64,000 bases of DNA from Streptomyces vietnamensis (GTDB taxonomy: Bacteria; Actinomycetota; Actinomycetes; Streptomycetales; Streptomycetaceae): contig NZ_CP010407.1 in the NCBI RefSeq assembly GCF_000830005.1, positions 6,460,001-6,524,000 of the forward strand. The letters are read 5' to 3'. The notes under the pieces are model-generated. The model did no database searches. It was given only the letters and a program-made list of their open reading frames with translations, and was not told where the DNA came from. Of this stretch, positions 25,142 to 33,696 are shown piece by piece. The position numbers and the translations under genes are program-made. The number at the start of each line of letters is the position of its first letter. The first letter of the stretch is position 1.

Positions 25142-26584
25142 ATGGGATCCACCTCCGCACACAACGGTGAGGGCCTCGGCCGTCGCGATCTGATCAAGCG
25201 TTCCGCCGCTGTCGGTCTGATCTCCGTACCGACGATGGGCTTCCTGTCCGCCTGCGCGAGCAGCGGTGACGGTGGCAACGAAAAGGTCGAGAAGGGCACG
25301 AAGTCCGAAAAGAACCCGCTCGGGGTGAACGAGTCGGCGGGGCTGGAGTTCGTCCTCTTCGACGGCGGTTTCGGACAGCAGTACGCCAAGGACGCGATCA
25401 AGGTCTATGAGACCAATTACCCCAAGGCGAAGGTCAAGTTCACCCCGACCCAGAAGATCACCACCACGCTGCAGCCGCGCTTCAACGGCGGCACCCCGCC
25501 GGACCTCATCGACAACTCCGGCGCCGAGCAGATGGACATGGGCGTCCTCGTCGGCCAGAAGCAGCTGGCGGACCTCACCCCGCTCCTGGACGCGCCGTCC
25601 ATCGACGACCCGAGCAAGAAGGTCCGCGACACCCTGCGGCCGGGCATCGTCGAGATGGGCCAGTTCGACGGCGACCCGGTGTGGATCATGTACTACGCGT
25701 ACACGGTCTACGGCGTCTGGTACTCGCAGAAGCTGCTCGACTCCCTCGACGCGAAGTACCCCGAGACCTGGGACGAGATGCTGGCCGTCTGCGAGAAGGC
25801 CAAGAAGAAGGGCATCGCCGGCTGGACGTACGCCGGAAAGTACCCGTACTACGTCCCGTTCTCGCTGTACCCGATGATCGGCAAGGTCGGCGGCCGCGAG
25901 GTCCTCGACGCCATCGACAACCTGGAGCCGAAGGCCTGGGAGCACCCCGCGGTCAAGGCCTGTTTCGAGGCGTACTACGAGCTCGTCAAGAAGGGCTACA
26001 TCCTCAAGGGCACCCCCGGCCTCGACCACATCCAGTCGCAGACCGCCTGGACCGAGGGCAAGGCGCTGTTCATCCCGAACGGCTCCTGGGTCGAGAACGA
26101 GGCCGCGAAGACCATGCCGGCCGACTTCAACCTGGCCGTCTCGGCCCCGACCGGCATCGACTCCTCCGACAAGATGCCCTTCGGCACCATCTGGGCGTCC
26201 GGCGGCGAGCCCTTCATCGTCCCGGCGAAGGCGAAGAACCTGGAGGGCGGTCTGGAGCAGCTGCGCATCATGCTCAGCGAGGACTCCTCCAAGAACTTCA
26301 CCAAGTCCGTGAAGTCCCTGACCGCCTTCAACGGCGGCACCGACGGCATCGACCTGACCCCGGGCCTCAAGTCCGGTGTCGCCGCCCTGGAGAAGGCCGG
26401 CCAGAACGTCGTCAACCCGCGCCTCCAGGACTGGTACGTCGCCCTCCAGAAGGAGAAGATCGGTGTCGCCGGCCTCGGCGAGATGATGGCCGGCCGCGCG
26501 ACCCCGGCCGAGACGATCAAGAAGATCCAGAAGTTCGCCGATGAAGCGGCCAAGGACTCGAGCATCAAGCACTACAAGCACTGA
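25142..26584 (+). CDS. ngcE: Sugar ABC transporter substrate-binding lipoprotein, NgcE-like
   Basis: A 480-residue binding protein of the CUT1 class. The N-terminus has a Tat motif (GRRDLIKRS) and a lipobox ending LSAC near residue 35, so it is probably exported folded and lipid-anchored. The mature domain shows the two-lobe pattern with FNGGTPPDLIDNSGAEQMD and a ligand-facing WTEGKALFIPNGSW. It resembles NgcE of S. coelicolor (SCO6005 from memory), reported to bind N,N'-diacetylchitobiose. The ATG at 25142 follows GCGAGGAC; a TTG two codons earlier would sit on the ribosome site. The permease genes follow after a stem-loop. No ATPase gene is in the operon; a shared MsiK-type ATPase is expected elsewhere. 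Confidence 0.88.
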   Translation: MGSTSAHNGEGLGRRDLIKRSAAVGLISVPTMGFLSACASSGDGGNEKVEKGTKSEKNPLGVNESAGLEFVLFDGGFGQQYAKDAIKVYETNYPKAKVKFTPTQKITTTLQPRFNGGTPPDLIDNSGAEQMDMGVLVGQKQLADLTPLLDAPSIDDPSKKVRDTLRPGIVEMGQFDGDPVWIMYYAYTVYGVWYSQKLLDSLDAKYPETWDEMLAVCEKAKKKGIAGWTYAGKYPYYVPFSLYPMIGKVGGREVLDAIDNLEPKAWEHPAVKACFEAYYELVKKGYILKGTPGLDHIQSQTAWTEGKALFIPNGSWVENEAAKTMPADFNLAVSAPTGIDSSDKMPFGTIWASGGEPFIVPAKAKNLEGGLEQLRIMLSEDSSKNFTKSVKSLTAFNGGTDGIDLTPGLKSGVAALEKAGQNVVNPRLQDWYVALQKEKIGVAGLGEMMAGRATPAETIKKIQKFADEAAKDSSIKHYKH

Positions 26585-26595
26585 GACACGCAGTG

Positions 26596-26632
26596 CCGGG
26601 GCCCCTTCCCGCCGACCGGGAGCGGGCCCCGG
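26596..26632 (+). terminator. Stem-loop between ngcE and ngcF
   Basis: CCGGGGCCC (26596-26604) pairs perfectly with GGGCCCCGG (26624-26632), with a second inner stem TTCCCG/CGGGAG. It lies 12 bp after ngcE and probably causes partial termination, giving more binding protein than permease. Confidence 0.65.
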
Positions 26633-26705
26633 CCCCTTGGCGCGCGGCACCAGCAGCGCGTGGCACCAGCGGGGCGTCTCCGCGGGAAGATCGGGGTCGG
26701 TAGGA

Positions 26706-27635
26706 ATGCAACACGGCAAGTACCGTTTCATCGTGGGGTTCCTGGCGGTGCCCCTCGCGCTCTATACGCTGTTCGTCATCTGGCCGTTCATCCAGTCCAT
26801 CTACTACTCGTTCACGGACTGGACCGGACTGAGTCCCGAATTCGGGATGGTCGGATTCGACAACTACAGCAGAATGCTGGACGACGAGATCTTCTGGAAA
26901 TCGCTCCAGCACAGTCTGACCTTCGCGGTGGTGCTGCCGCTGGTGACCGTGGGGCTCGCGCTCTTCTTCGCCTTCATGCTCAATGTCGGCGGCCGGCGCC
27001 GCAGGGGAGCGGCGATCGCGGGTGTGCGCGGTTCCTCGTTCTACAAGATCGTCTATTTCTTCCCGCAGGTGCTGTCGATCGCGATCGTCGCGCTGCTCTT
27101 CCAGTTCGCGTACAACCCGAACAGCGGAGCCATCAATTCCGTACTGAAGGGCGTCGGTCTCGGCAGCATCCAGCCGGACTGGCTCGGCGATCCGGACCTC
27201 GCCCTCATCTGCGTGATGGTGGTCCTCGTCTGGTCCACGGTCGGATTCTTCGTCGTCCTCTTCTCGGCCGGCATGGCGTCCATTCCGAGGGACTTCTACG
27301 AGGCGGCCCTGCTCGACGGCGCCAACCGCTTCACCACCTTCTTCAAGATCACCCTGCCGCTGCTCTGGGACACCGTGCAGTCGGGCTGGATCTACATGGG
27401 CATCCTCGCGCTCGGCGCGGAGTCCTTCGCCGTCGTGCAGATCATGACCGTCGGCCCCAACGGCGGCGGGCCCGACTTCTCCACCATCGTCCTTCCGCTG
27501 TACGTGTACCAGAAGGCGTTCCGGGACGGTCAGGCCGCCTACGCAACGACCATCGGTGTCGCGCTCCTCATCGTCACGCTCGCCTTCGCGGCCGTCGTGA
27601 TGAAGCTGGGCCGGCGCGAGCGGCTGGAGTTCTGA
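26706..27635 (+). CDS. ngcF: Sugar ABC transporter permease, NgcF-like
   Basis: A 309-residue inner-membrane permease (MalF type) with six predicted helices. Helix one is FIVGFLAVPLALYTLFVIWPFIQSIYYSF. The cytoplasmic EAA loop reads EAALLDGANRFTTFFKITLPLL, which docks to the ATPase. The ATG at 26706 gives the standard N-terminus, although the ribosome site (TAGGA) is close to it. The last codon overlaps the start of ngcG (TGATG), so the two permeases are translated together in equal amounts. Confidence 0.9.
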   Translation: MQHGKYRFIVGFLAVPLALYTLFVIWPFIQSIYYSFTDWTGLSPEFGMVGFDNYSRMLDDEIFWKSLQHSLTFAVVLPLVTVGLALFFAFMLNVGGRRRRGAAIAGVRGSSFYKIVYFFPQVLSIAIVALLFQFAYNPNSGAINSVLKGVGLGSIQPDWLGDPDLALICVMVVLVWSTVGFFVVLFSAGMASIPRDFYEAALLDGANRFTTFFKITLPLLWDTVQSGWIYMGILALGAESFAVVQIMTVGPNGGGPDFSTIVLPLYVYQKAFRDGQAAYATTIGVALLIVTLAFAAVVMKLGRRERLEF

Positions 27636-28573
27636 TGAAGACGACCGACACTGCCACCACCGGCGTCGGGACCCCCGGCTCCCCGGCCGGCCCCGGGCCC
27701 GCGGTCACCAGGACGGCGGCGCCCGCGCCGCGCAGGACCGCCAAGGCCGAGGGCGCGACCCTGAACGTCTTCTCGCACGGCGTCCTGATCATCTGGGCGA
27801 TCATGGTCGTCATGCCGCTGCTCTGGGCGGTCATGACCTCCTTCAAGGACGACAAGTCGATCTTCACCTCGCCGTGGGCGCTGCCCGACAGGCTGCACTT
27901 CGAGAACTGGTCGCGCGCCTGGACCGAGGCGCACATGAGCGACTACTTCCTGAACACCCTCCTGGTGGTCGGCGGCTCACTCGTCGGCACGCTCCTCTTC
28001 GGCTCGATGGCGGCCTACGTCCTGGCCCGCTTCGAGTTCCCGGGCAACCGCTTCATCTACTTCCTCTTCATCGGAGGGATGAGCTTCCCGATCATCCTGG
28101 CGCTCGTGCCGCTCTTCTACGTGATGCAGAACATGGCCCTGCTCAACACGCTGCACGGCCTGATCCTGGTCTACATCGCGTACTCGCTGCCGTTCACCGT
28201 CTTCTTCCTCACGGCCTTCTTCCGCACCCTGCCGACCTCGGTGGCGGAAGCGGCCTTCGTGGACGGCGCCTCGCACACCCGGACGTTCTTCCAGGTGATG
28301 CTGCCGATGGCCAGGCCGGGCCTGATCAGCGTCGGCATCTTCAACTTCCTCGGTCAGTGGAACCAGTACCTGCTGCCGACCGTGCTCAACACCGAGCCGG
28401 AGAACAAGGTGCTCTCGCAGGGCCTCGTCCAGCTGGCCGTCAGCCAGGGCTACAAGGGCGACTGGTCCGGCCTCTTCGCCGGCCTCGTGATGGCGATGCT
28501 CCCGGTCCTCGCGGCGTACATCATCTTCCAGCGGCAGGTGGTGGCCGGTCTGACCGCCGGCGCCGTGAAGTAA
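27635..28573 (+). CDS. ngcG: Sugar ABC transporter permease, NgcG-like
   Basis: A 312-residue MalG-type permease. A Pro/Ala/Thr-rich cytoplasmic tail of about 45 residues precedes six helices; the first is VLIIWAIMVVMPLLWAVMTSF. The EAA loop is EAAFVDGASHTRTFFQVMLPMARPG. It forms the membrane channel with NgcF. No ATPase gene follows: the operon ends at a strong terminator and the next gene is the ROK regulator. This is normal for Streptomyces CUT1 importers, which share the MsiK ATPase. Confidence 0.9.
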   Translation: MKTTDTATTGVGTPGSPAGPGPAVTRTAAPAPRRTAKAEGATLNVFSHGVLIIWAIMVVMPLLWAVMTSFKDDKSIFTSPWALPDRLHFENWSRAWTEAHMSDYFLNTLLVVGGSLVGTLLFGSMAAYVLARFEFPGNRFIYFLFIGGMSFPIILALVPLFYVMQNMALLNTLHGLILVYIAYSLPFTVFFLTAFFRTLPTSVAEAAFVDGASHTRTFFQVMLPMARPGLISVGIFNFLGQWNQYLLPTVLNTEPENKVLSQGLVQLAVSQGYKGDWSGLFAGLVMAMLPVLAAYIIFQRQVVAGLTAGAVK

Positions 28574-28594
28574 CCCCGCCGTCGCAGCTTTCCA

Positions 28595-28624
28595 GGGCCC
28601 CCGGCGCACCCGCGCCGGGGGCCC
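28595..28624 (+). terminator. Terminator of the ngcEFG operon
   Basis: A 13-bp perfect GC stem GGGCCCCCGGCGC / GCGCCGGGGGCCC around an ACCC loop, 21 bp after ngcG. There is no U-run, as is usual for Streptomyces. Confidence 0.8.
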
Positions 28625-28736
28625 CGTGCGTCGTGTGACCCGCGCCGTCCGAGACTCAAGCTCTTGACGGGGACCGAGCCGAAAGAGTCCCCTTAGAGTT
28701 CACATGTTGGAGAAAACGGTGGGAGTGAGTGAGTCG

Positions 28737-29948
28737 ATGGAGACTCCGGGGTCGCAGACGTCTCTGCACAGGGCCAATCTCGAACGGGTCGTCCGGGCGG
28801 TGCGGATGGCCGGCTCGCTCACCCAGGCGGAGATCGCCCGGTCGACGGGCCTCTCCGCCGCCACGGTCTCCAACATCGTGCGGGAGCTGAAGGACGGCGG
28901 CACCGTCGAGGTCACGCCCACCTCCGCGGGAGGCCGACGGGCCCGCAGCGTCTCGCTCTCCGGCGACGCCGGCATCGTGATCGGCGTAGACTTCGGCCAC
29001 ACCCACCTCCGGGTCGCCGTCGGCAACCTCGCCCACCAGGTGCTCGCCGAGGAGGCCGAGCCGCTGGACGTGGACGCCTCCGCCGCCGAGGGCTTCGACC
29101 GGGCGGAACAGCTGGTCAAGCGGCTGGTCAGGGCCACCGGCATCGGCTACGACAAGGTGATCGGCGTCGGCCTCGGTGTGCCGGGCCCGATCGACGTCTC
29201 CTCCGGGACGCTCGGCTCGACCTCGATCCTGCCGGGCTGGAGCGGCATCAACCCGGCCGAGGAGCTCTCGGGCCGGCTCGGCGTCCCCGTGCACGTCGAC
29301 AACGACGCCAACCTCGGCGCCCTCGGCGAGCTGGTCTGGGGGAGCGGCCGGGGCGTCAAGGACCTGGCCTACATCAAGGTGGCCAGCGGCGTCGGCGCCG
29401 GACTCGTCATAGACGGACGGGTCTACCGGGGGCCGGGCGGCACCGCCGGCGAGATCGGGCACATCACCCTGGACGAGTCGGGACCGGTCTGCCGCTGTGG
29501 CAACCGCGGCTGCCTGGAGACCTTCACCGCCGCCCGCTACGTCCTGCCGCTGCTCCAGCCGAGCCACGGCCCCGATCTGACCATGGAGCGGGTCGTCCAG
29601 CTGGCCCGGGAGGGCGACCCCGGCTGCCGCCGGGTGATCGCCGACGTCGGACGGCACATCGGCAGCGGCATCGCCAACCTCTGCAACCTCCTCAACCCCA
29701 GCCGCGTGGTGCTCGGCGGCGACATCGCCGAGGCAGGCGAGCTCGTCCTGGCGCCCATCAGGGACTCCGTCTCGCGGTACGCGATCCCCAGCGCCGCCCG
29801 GCAGCTGTCGCTGGCCCAGGGGGCCCTGGGCGGGCGCGCCGAGGTGCTGGGCGCCCTGGCCCTCGTGCTGAGCGAAATGGGCGATTCGCCCCTGTTGGGG
29901 AGTGCGCTGCCCGCGGCCGCTCCGGCATCCCGCCTTGCCTTCACTTAG
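28737..29948 (+). CDS. rok7B7: ROK family transcriptional regulator, Rok7B7-like
   Basis: A 403-residue ROK repressor. The N-terminal winged helix (SLTQAEIARSTGLSAATVSNIVREL, about 22-46) binds DNA. The ROK domain has the ATP/sugar motif VIGVDFGHTHLRVAVG, DNDANLGALGE, and the zinc signature CRCGNRGCLE. Rok7B7 of S. coelicolor (SCO6008) lies in the same place between ngcEFG and xylFGH and affects xylose uptake, carbon catabolite repression and antibiotic production. The start chosen is ATG 28737. An upstream ATG at 28704 and a GTG in between also fit, and no ribosome site clearly separates them. It precedes xylF in the same direction, so local control of xylFGH is likely. Confidence 0.9.
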   Translation: METPGSQTSLHRANLERVVRAVRMAGSLTQAEIARSTGLSAATVSNIVRELKDGGTVEVTPTSAGGRRARSVSLSGDAGIVIGVDFGHTHLRVAVGNLAHQVLAEEAEPLDVDASAAEGFDRAEQLVKRLVRATGIGYDKVIGVGLGVPGPIDVSSGTLGSTSILPGWSGINPAEELSGRLGVPVHVDNDANLGALGELVWGSGRGVKDLAYIKVASGVGAGLVIDGRVYRGPGGTAGEIGHITLDESGPVCRCGNRGCLETFTAARYVLPLLQPSHGPDLTMERVVQLAREGDPGCRRVIADVGRHIGSGIANLCNLLNPSRVVLGGDIAEAGELVLAPIRDSVSRYAIPSAARQLSLAQGALGGRAEVLGALALVLSEMGDSPLLGSALPAAAPASRLAFT

Positions 29949-29949
29949 A

Positions 29950-29978
29950 TAACGAACACCGTCGTTGTCATCTCGTTA
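29950..29978. promoter_or_regulatory. AT-rich promoter with inverted half-sites upstream of xylF
   Basis: Between rok7B7 and xylF is a rare AT-rich stretch. It has the half-sites AACGA (29951), TCGTT (29962) and TCGTTA (29973): AACGA-N6-TCGTT, and TAACGA with TCGTTA 17 bp apart. TTGACG at 29991 and TTGACT at about 30014 could be -35 elements. These are candidate Rok7B7 sites. Confidence 0.45.
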
Positions 29979-30070
29979 ATAATTTACTTCTTGACGACAG
30001 CGTTGCAGCCGAGTTGACTTCGTGCCACCTCGGCCGCAACGTCGCGGCCTCGTCAGGGAGGCAACCCCAC

Positions 30071-31135
30071 ATGAACGCAGTGACGCGTCGTGCCGTCATA
30101 GCCACGGCCGCGGTCTCGATGGCCCTCTCGCTCGCCGCCTGCGGCCAGGCCGGCGGCGGCGACAGCGGCGACAAGGGCAGCTCGACCAAGATCGGTCTGC
30201 TCCTGCCGGAGAACAAGACCTCGCGCTACGAGGCCCTGGACAAGCCCCAGTTCGAGAAGGCCGTCAAGGCCGCCTGCGGCGACTGCGAGATCGTCTACAA
30301 CAACGCGGTCTCCGACGTCGTCAAGCAGAAGCAGCAGTTCGACCAGCTGATCGCCGACGGCGTCAAGGTCATCGCCCTCGACCCGGTGGACGCCGCCAAG
30401 GCCGCGGGCTGGGTCAAGGACGCGAAGGCCAAGGGCGTCAAGGTCGTCGCGTACGACCGTGCCGTCCAGGGCGCCGACGCCTACGTCAGCCACGACAACA
30501 ACAAGGTCGGCGAGCTCCAGGGCCAGGCCCTCCTCGCCGCGCTCGGCGCGAAGGCCGCCACCGCCAACGTCGTGATGATCAACGGCGACGAGAAGGACCC
30601 GAACGCGGGCCTGTTCAAGAAGGGCGCCCACAGCGCCCTCGACGGCAAGGTCGGCAAGATCGCCTACGAGGCCTCCGGCGAGTGGGACCCGAAGGTCGCG
30701 GGCGAGAAGATGTCCGCCGCGATCTCCTCGGTCGGCAAGGACAAGATCGGCGCCGTCTACTCCGCCAACGACGGCATGGCCGGCGGCATCATCACCTCCC
30801 TCGAGAACGCCGGCGTCAAGGGCATCCCGGTGGGCGGCCAGGACGCCGAGGTCGCGGGCATCCAGCGCATCATCGCCGGCACCCAGACCTTCACCATCTA
30901 CAAGTCGCCGCTCCAGCTGGCCCCCGAGGCCGCCAAGTTCGCGGTGAACCTGCTCAAGGGCAAGGACCTCGGCGCCCAGGGCGCGACCGACGGCGTGCCC
31001 TCCACGCTCTTCACCCCGGTCGTGGTCGACAAGACCAACATCCAGACCACGGTCGTCAAGGACGGCATCTACAAGGCCGCCGACCTCTGCACGGCGGACC
31101 TCGCCGCCAAGTGCACCGAGCTGGGCATCAAGTAA
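30071..31135 (+). CDS. xylF: Xylose-type ABC transporter substrate-binding lipoprotein
   Basis: A 354-residue periplasmic-binding-protein-like lipoprotein of the CUT2 (ribose/xylose) class. The signal peptide ends in a lipobox SLAACG near residue 24. The mature protein starts KIGLLLPENKTSRYE and has the type I fold with YVSHDNNKVGELQGQ, YSANDGMAGGII and VGGQDAE, positions that contact pentoses in homologues. The ATG at 30071 follows AGGGAGG. It leads the xylFGH operon, 122 bp after rok7B7. A hairpin after the gene probably limits transcription into the ATPase and permease genes. Confidence 0.9.
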   Translation: MNAVTRRAVIATAAVSMALSLAACGQAGGGDSGDKGSSTKIGLLLPENKTSRYEALDKPQFEKAVKAACGDCEIVYNNAVSDVVKQKQQFDQLIADGVKVIALDPVDAAKAAGWVKDAKAKGVKVVAYDRAVQGADAYVSHDNNKVGELQGQALLAALGAKAATANVVMINGDEKDPNAGLFKKGAHSALDGKVGKIAYEASGEWDPKVAGEKMSAAISSVGKDKIGAVYSANDGMAGGIITSLENAGVKGIPVGGQDAEVAGIQRIIAGTQTFTIYKSPLQLAPEAAKFAVNLLKGKDLGAQGATDGVPSTLFTPVVVDKTNIQTTVVKDGIYKAADLCTADLAAKCTELGIK

Positions 31136-31147
31136 CCCCGCCCGATC

Positions 31148-31174
31148 CCGCCGGGCTCCACGAGGGCCCGGCGG
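31148..31174 (+). terminator. Stem-loop after xylF
   Basis: CCGCCGGGC and GCCCGGCGG form a perfect 9-bp stem with a 9-base loop, 12 bp after the xylF stop. It is likely an attenuating terminator. The 285-bp gap before xylG contains no gene. Confidence 0.65.
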
Positions 31175-31420
31175 CACGGATCCGTTCCTGAGCACCCCCG
31201 AAGCGGGTGCCGCCGCCTCGCGTACAGAGGGTGAAGACCCCTGGTAACAAGGCCGGCGCACGACGACCGGATCCCCCCTCAAGCCCGTCCGGCCCCCGGC
31301 CGACCCAGACCCCGCTGTCGCTCCGGGGGCCGGACGAGCCCAGCCCCCCTCGAAACTTCGGCGCCGCACGACGGCGCGACATGCCGTCGCCCCCCTCGGG
31401 CGGCGAAGGAGTTGGTTCAC

Positions 31421-32200
31421 GTGTCCCAGACGCCCGTGCTGGCGTTGCGCGGGATCTTCAAGCGGTTCGGAGCGGTCCAGGTCCTCTCCGGTGTCGATCT
31501 CGAAGTCCACGCAGGAGAGGTCGTCGCGCTCGTCGGCGACAACGGAGCGGGAAAGTCCACGCTGGTCAAGACGATCGCCGGCGTGCACCCCATCGACGAG
31601 GGCGTCATCGAGTGGGAGGGCGAGCGGGTCGAGATCCAGCGGCCGCACGACTCCCAGAACCTCGGTGTCGCGACCGTCTACCAGGACCTCGCGCTCTGCG
31701 ACAACCTCGACGTCGTCGCCAACCTGTTCCTCGGCCGCGAGATCAAGAAGGGCGGCGTCCTCGACGAGGTCGCCATGGAGAAGCGGGCCAAGGACCTGCT
31801 CTCCACCCTCTCCATCCGCATCCCCAGCGTCCGCATCCCCGTCGCCGCCCTCTCCGGCGGCCAGCGGCAGGTCGTCGCCATCGCCCGCGCCCTGGTCGGC
31901 AACCCCAAGATCGTGATCCTGGACGAGCCCACCGCCGCGCTCGGCGTCGAGCAGACCGCGCAGGTCCTCGACCTGGTCGAGCGGCTGCGCGAGCAGGGCC
32001 TCGGCGTCATCCTCATCAGCCACAACATGGCCGATGTGAAGGCCGTCGCCGACACCGTGGCCGTGCTCCGCCTGGGCCGCAACAACGGCACCTTCCCGGT
32101 GGCCACCACCACGCACGAAGAGATCATCGCCGCGATCACCGGTGCCACGGACAACGCCGTGACCCGCCGGCAGGCCCGCAACGCGGAGGTAGCGAAGTGA
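31421..32200 (+). CDS. xylG: Xylose-type ABC transporter ATPase, single domain
   Basis: A 259-residue ATPase with Walker A GDNGAGKST, signature LSGGQ, Walker B VILDEPTAAL and switch LISHNM. It powers the CUT2 importer with XylF and XylH. Classical XylG/RbsA proteins are about 500 residues with two ATPase domains; this one has a single domain, so two copies must pair. The GTG at 31421 is preceded by AAGGAG nine bases upstream; a TTG at 31412 would sit directly on that site. The stop overlaps the start of xylH (GTGA), indicating coupling. Confidence 0.9.
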   Translation: MSQTPVLALRGIFKRFGAVQVLSGVDLEVHAGEVVALVGDNGAGKSTLVKTIAGVHPIDEGVIEWEGERVEIQRPHDSQNLGVATVYQDLALCDNLDVVANLFLGREIKKGGVLDEVAMEKRAKDLLSTLSIRIPSVRIPVAALSGGQRQVVAIARALVGNPKIVILDEPTAALGVEQTAQVLDLVERLREQGLGVILISHNMADVKAVADTVAVLRLGRNNGTFPVATTTHEEIIAAITGATDNAVTRRQARNAEVAK

Positions 32201-33486
32201 GCACCACCCCCCGTACCTCCGAGGACACCGTGCCCGAGCCCCGCACGGAGGCGCCGGCCGCCGCCGCGGTCCCCGCCGTCGACCCCCGCCTCCTCGTCCG
32301 CGAGCAGGGCTTCAAGGGCTACGTCGACGAGTTCAAGCGCAAGATCCGCTCGGGTGAGATCGGCTCGCTGCCCGTCGTCGTCGGCCTGATCGTCATCGGC
32401 ATCGTCTTCCAGGCCCTCACCGGCAACTTCATCACCTCGTACAACCTCGACCAGATCACGCTGTACGCGGTCGGCCCCGGCATCATGGCCGTCGGCATCG
32501 TCTTCGTCCTGCTGCTCGGCGAGATCGACCTCGCCGTCGGCTCCGTGGCGGGCCTGGCCGGCTCGGTCTGGGGCGTGCTCGGCACCGACATGCCCGACGG
32601 GCTCGCCATCCTCCTCGGCATCCTGTCCGGCACCCTGATCGGCGCCTTCCACGGCATGGTCTTCGCCAAGATCGGCGTGCCCGCCTTCGTCGTCACCCTC
32701 GCCGGCTTCCTCGGCTGGGCCGGTCTGCAGACCTGGGTGATGGGCGACCGGTCGACCATCCCCACCCCGATCGGCAGCTTCGTCGAGGACCTCACCAAGT
32801 ACTACTTCTCCGACGTCGCCGCCGCCTACGGCCTCGCCGTGGCCGTCATCGCCGGCTTCTACCTCGCCCAGCTGCGCGACTCCCGCCGCCGCAAGGCCGC
32901 CGAGCTGCCGCACCGCCCGCAGAGCGAGATCATCCTGCGCACCGCCGTCCTCGCGGTCCTCGTCCTCGTCGCCGCGTACGGCTTCAACCAGGAGAAGGGC
33001 CTGCCGCTCTCCCTGGTGATCTTCCTGGTCATCCTGCTCGCCACCGACTTCGTCCTGCGCCGCACCACGTACGGCCGTCAGGTCTTCGCGGTCGGCGGCG
33101 GCATCGAGGCCGCCCGCCGCGCCGGCATCAACGTGGACTGGATCCGGATCTCGGTCTTCATGATCTCCGGCACGATGGGCGCCGTCGGCGGCCTCTTCCT
33201 CGCCTCCGCGACCGGCGGCGCCGACCGCTCCCTCGGCGGCGGCAACCAGCTGATGATGTGCATCGCCGCCGCGGTCATCGGCGGCACGTCCCTGTTCGGC
33301 GGACGCGGCAAGGTCTGGTCGGCGCTCCTCGGCATCCTGGTCATCCAGTCGATCGTCCAGGGCCTCAACCAGATGAACCTGTCCTCGAACGCGATCCAGT
33401 ACATGATCACCGGAGCGGTCCTGCTCATCGCCGTGATCATCGACTCGGTCTCCCGCCGCACGCAGAAGACCGCGGGCCGCGCGTAA
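32197..33486 (+). CDS. xylH: Xylose-type ABC transporter permease
   Basis: A 429-residue CUT2 permease with about 10-12 membrane helices. A polar N-terminus of about 60 residues precedes LPVVVGLIVIGIVFQAL. Typical features are VLLLGEIDLAVGSVAGLAG, GVPAFVVTLAGFLGWAGLQ and AVIGGTSLFGGRGKVWSALLG near the end. The GTG start overlaps the xylG stop. It ends with a strong terminator. Xylose as substrate is taken from S. coelicolor; the protein class alone would also allow other pentoses. Confidence 0.9.
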   Translation: MSTTPRTSEDTVPEPRTEAPAAAAVPAVDPRLLVREQGFKGYVDEFKRKIRSGEIGSLPVVVGLIVIGIVFQALTGNFITSYNLDQITLYAVGPGIMAVGIVFVLLLGEIDLAVGSVAGLAGSVWGVLGTDMPDGLAILLGILSGTLIGAFHGMVFAKIGVPAFVVTLAGFLGWAGLQTWVMGDRSTIPTPIGSFVEDLTKYYFSDVAAAYGLAVAVIAGFYLAQLRDSRRRKAAELPHRPQSEIILRTAVLAVLVLVAAYGFNQEKGLPLSLVIFLVILLATDFVLRRTTYGRQVFAVGGGIEAARRAGINVDWIRISVFMISGTMGAVGGLFLASATGGADRSLGGGNQLMMCIAAAVIGGTSLFGGRGKVWSALLGILVIQSIVQGLNQMNLSSNAIQYMITGAVLLIAVIIDSVSRRTQKTAGRA

Positions 33487-33499
33487 CACCCGTCACAGC

Positions 33500-33529
33500 A
33501 GCCCGGCACCGGGAAACCGGTGCCGGGCT
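33500..33529 (+). terminator. Terminator of the xylFGH operon
   Basis: A 13-bp perfect stem AGCCCGGCACCGG / CCGGTGCCGGGCT with a GAAA tetraloop, 13 bp after the stop. Confidence 0.88.
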
Positions 33530-33696
33530 CCCGCGCGTCCGGAGCAGTACACGCGCGCGTACAGAGCCGTACAGATCAGCGGCCTGTCGGCCGTGCGGGT
33601 GACGCCTCACCCCCCGGCCCGATGCCCACGATCCAAGACGGAACATTAGACTCGACAAATCGGCAAGCTCGACCAGCTCAAAGCAAGGAGGAACGG

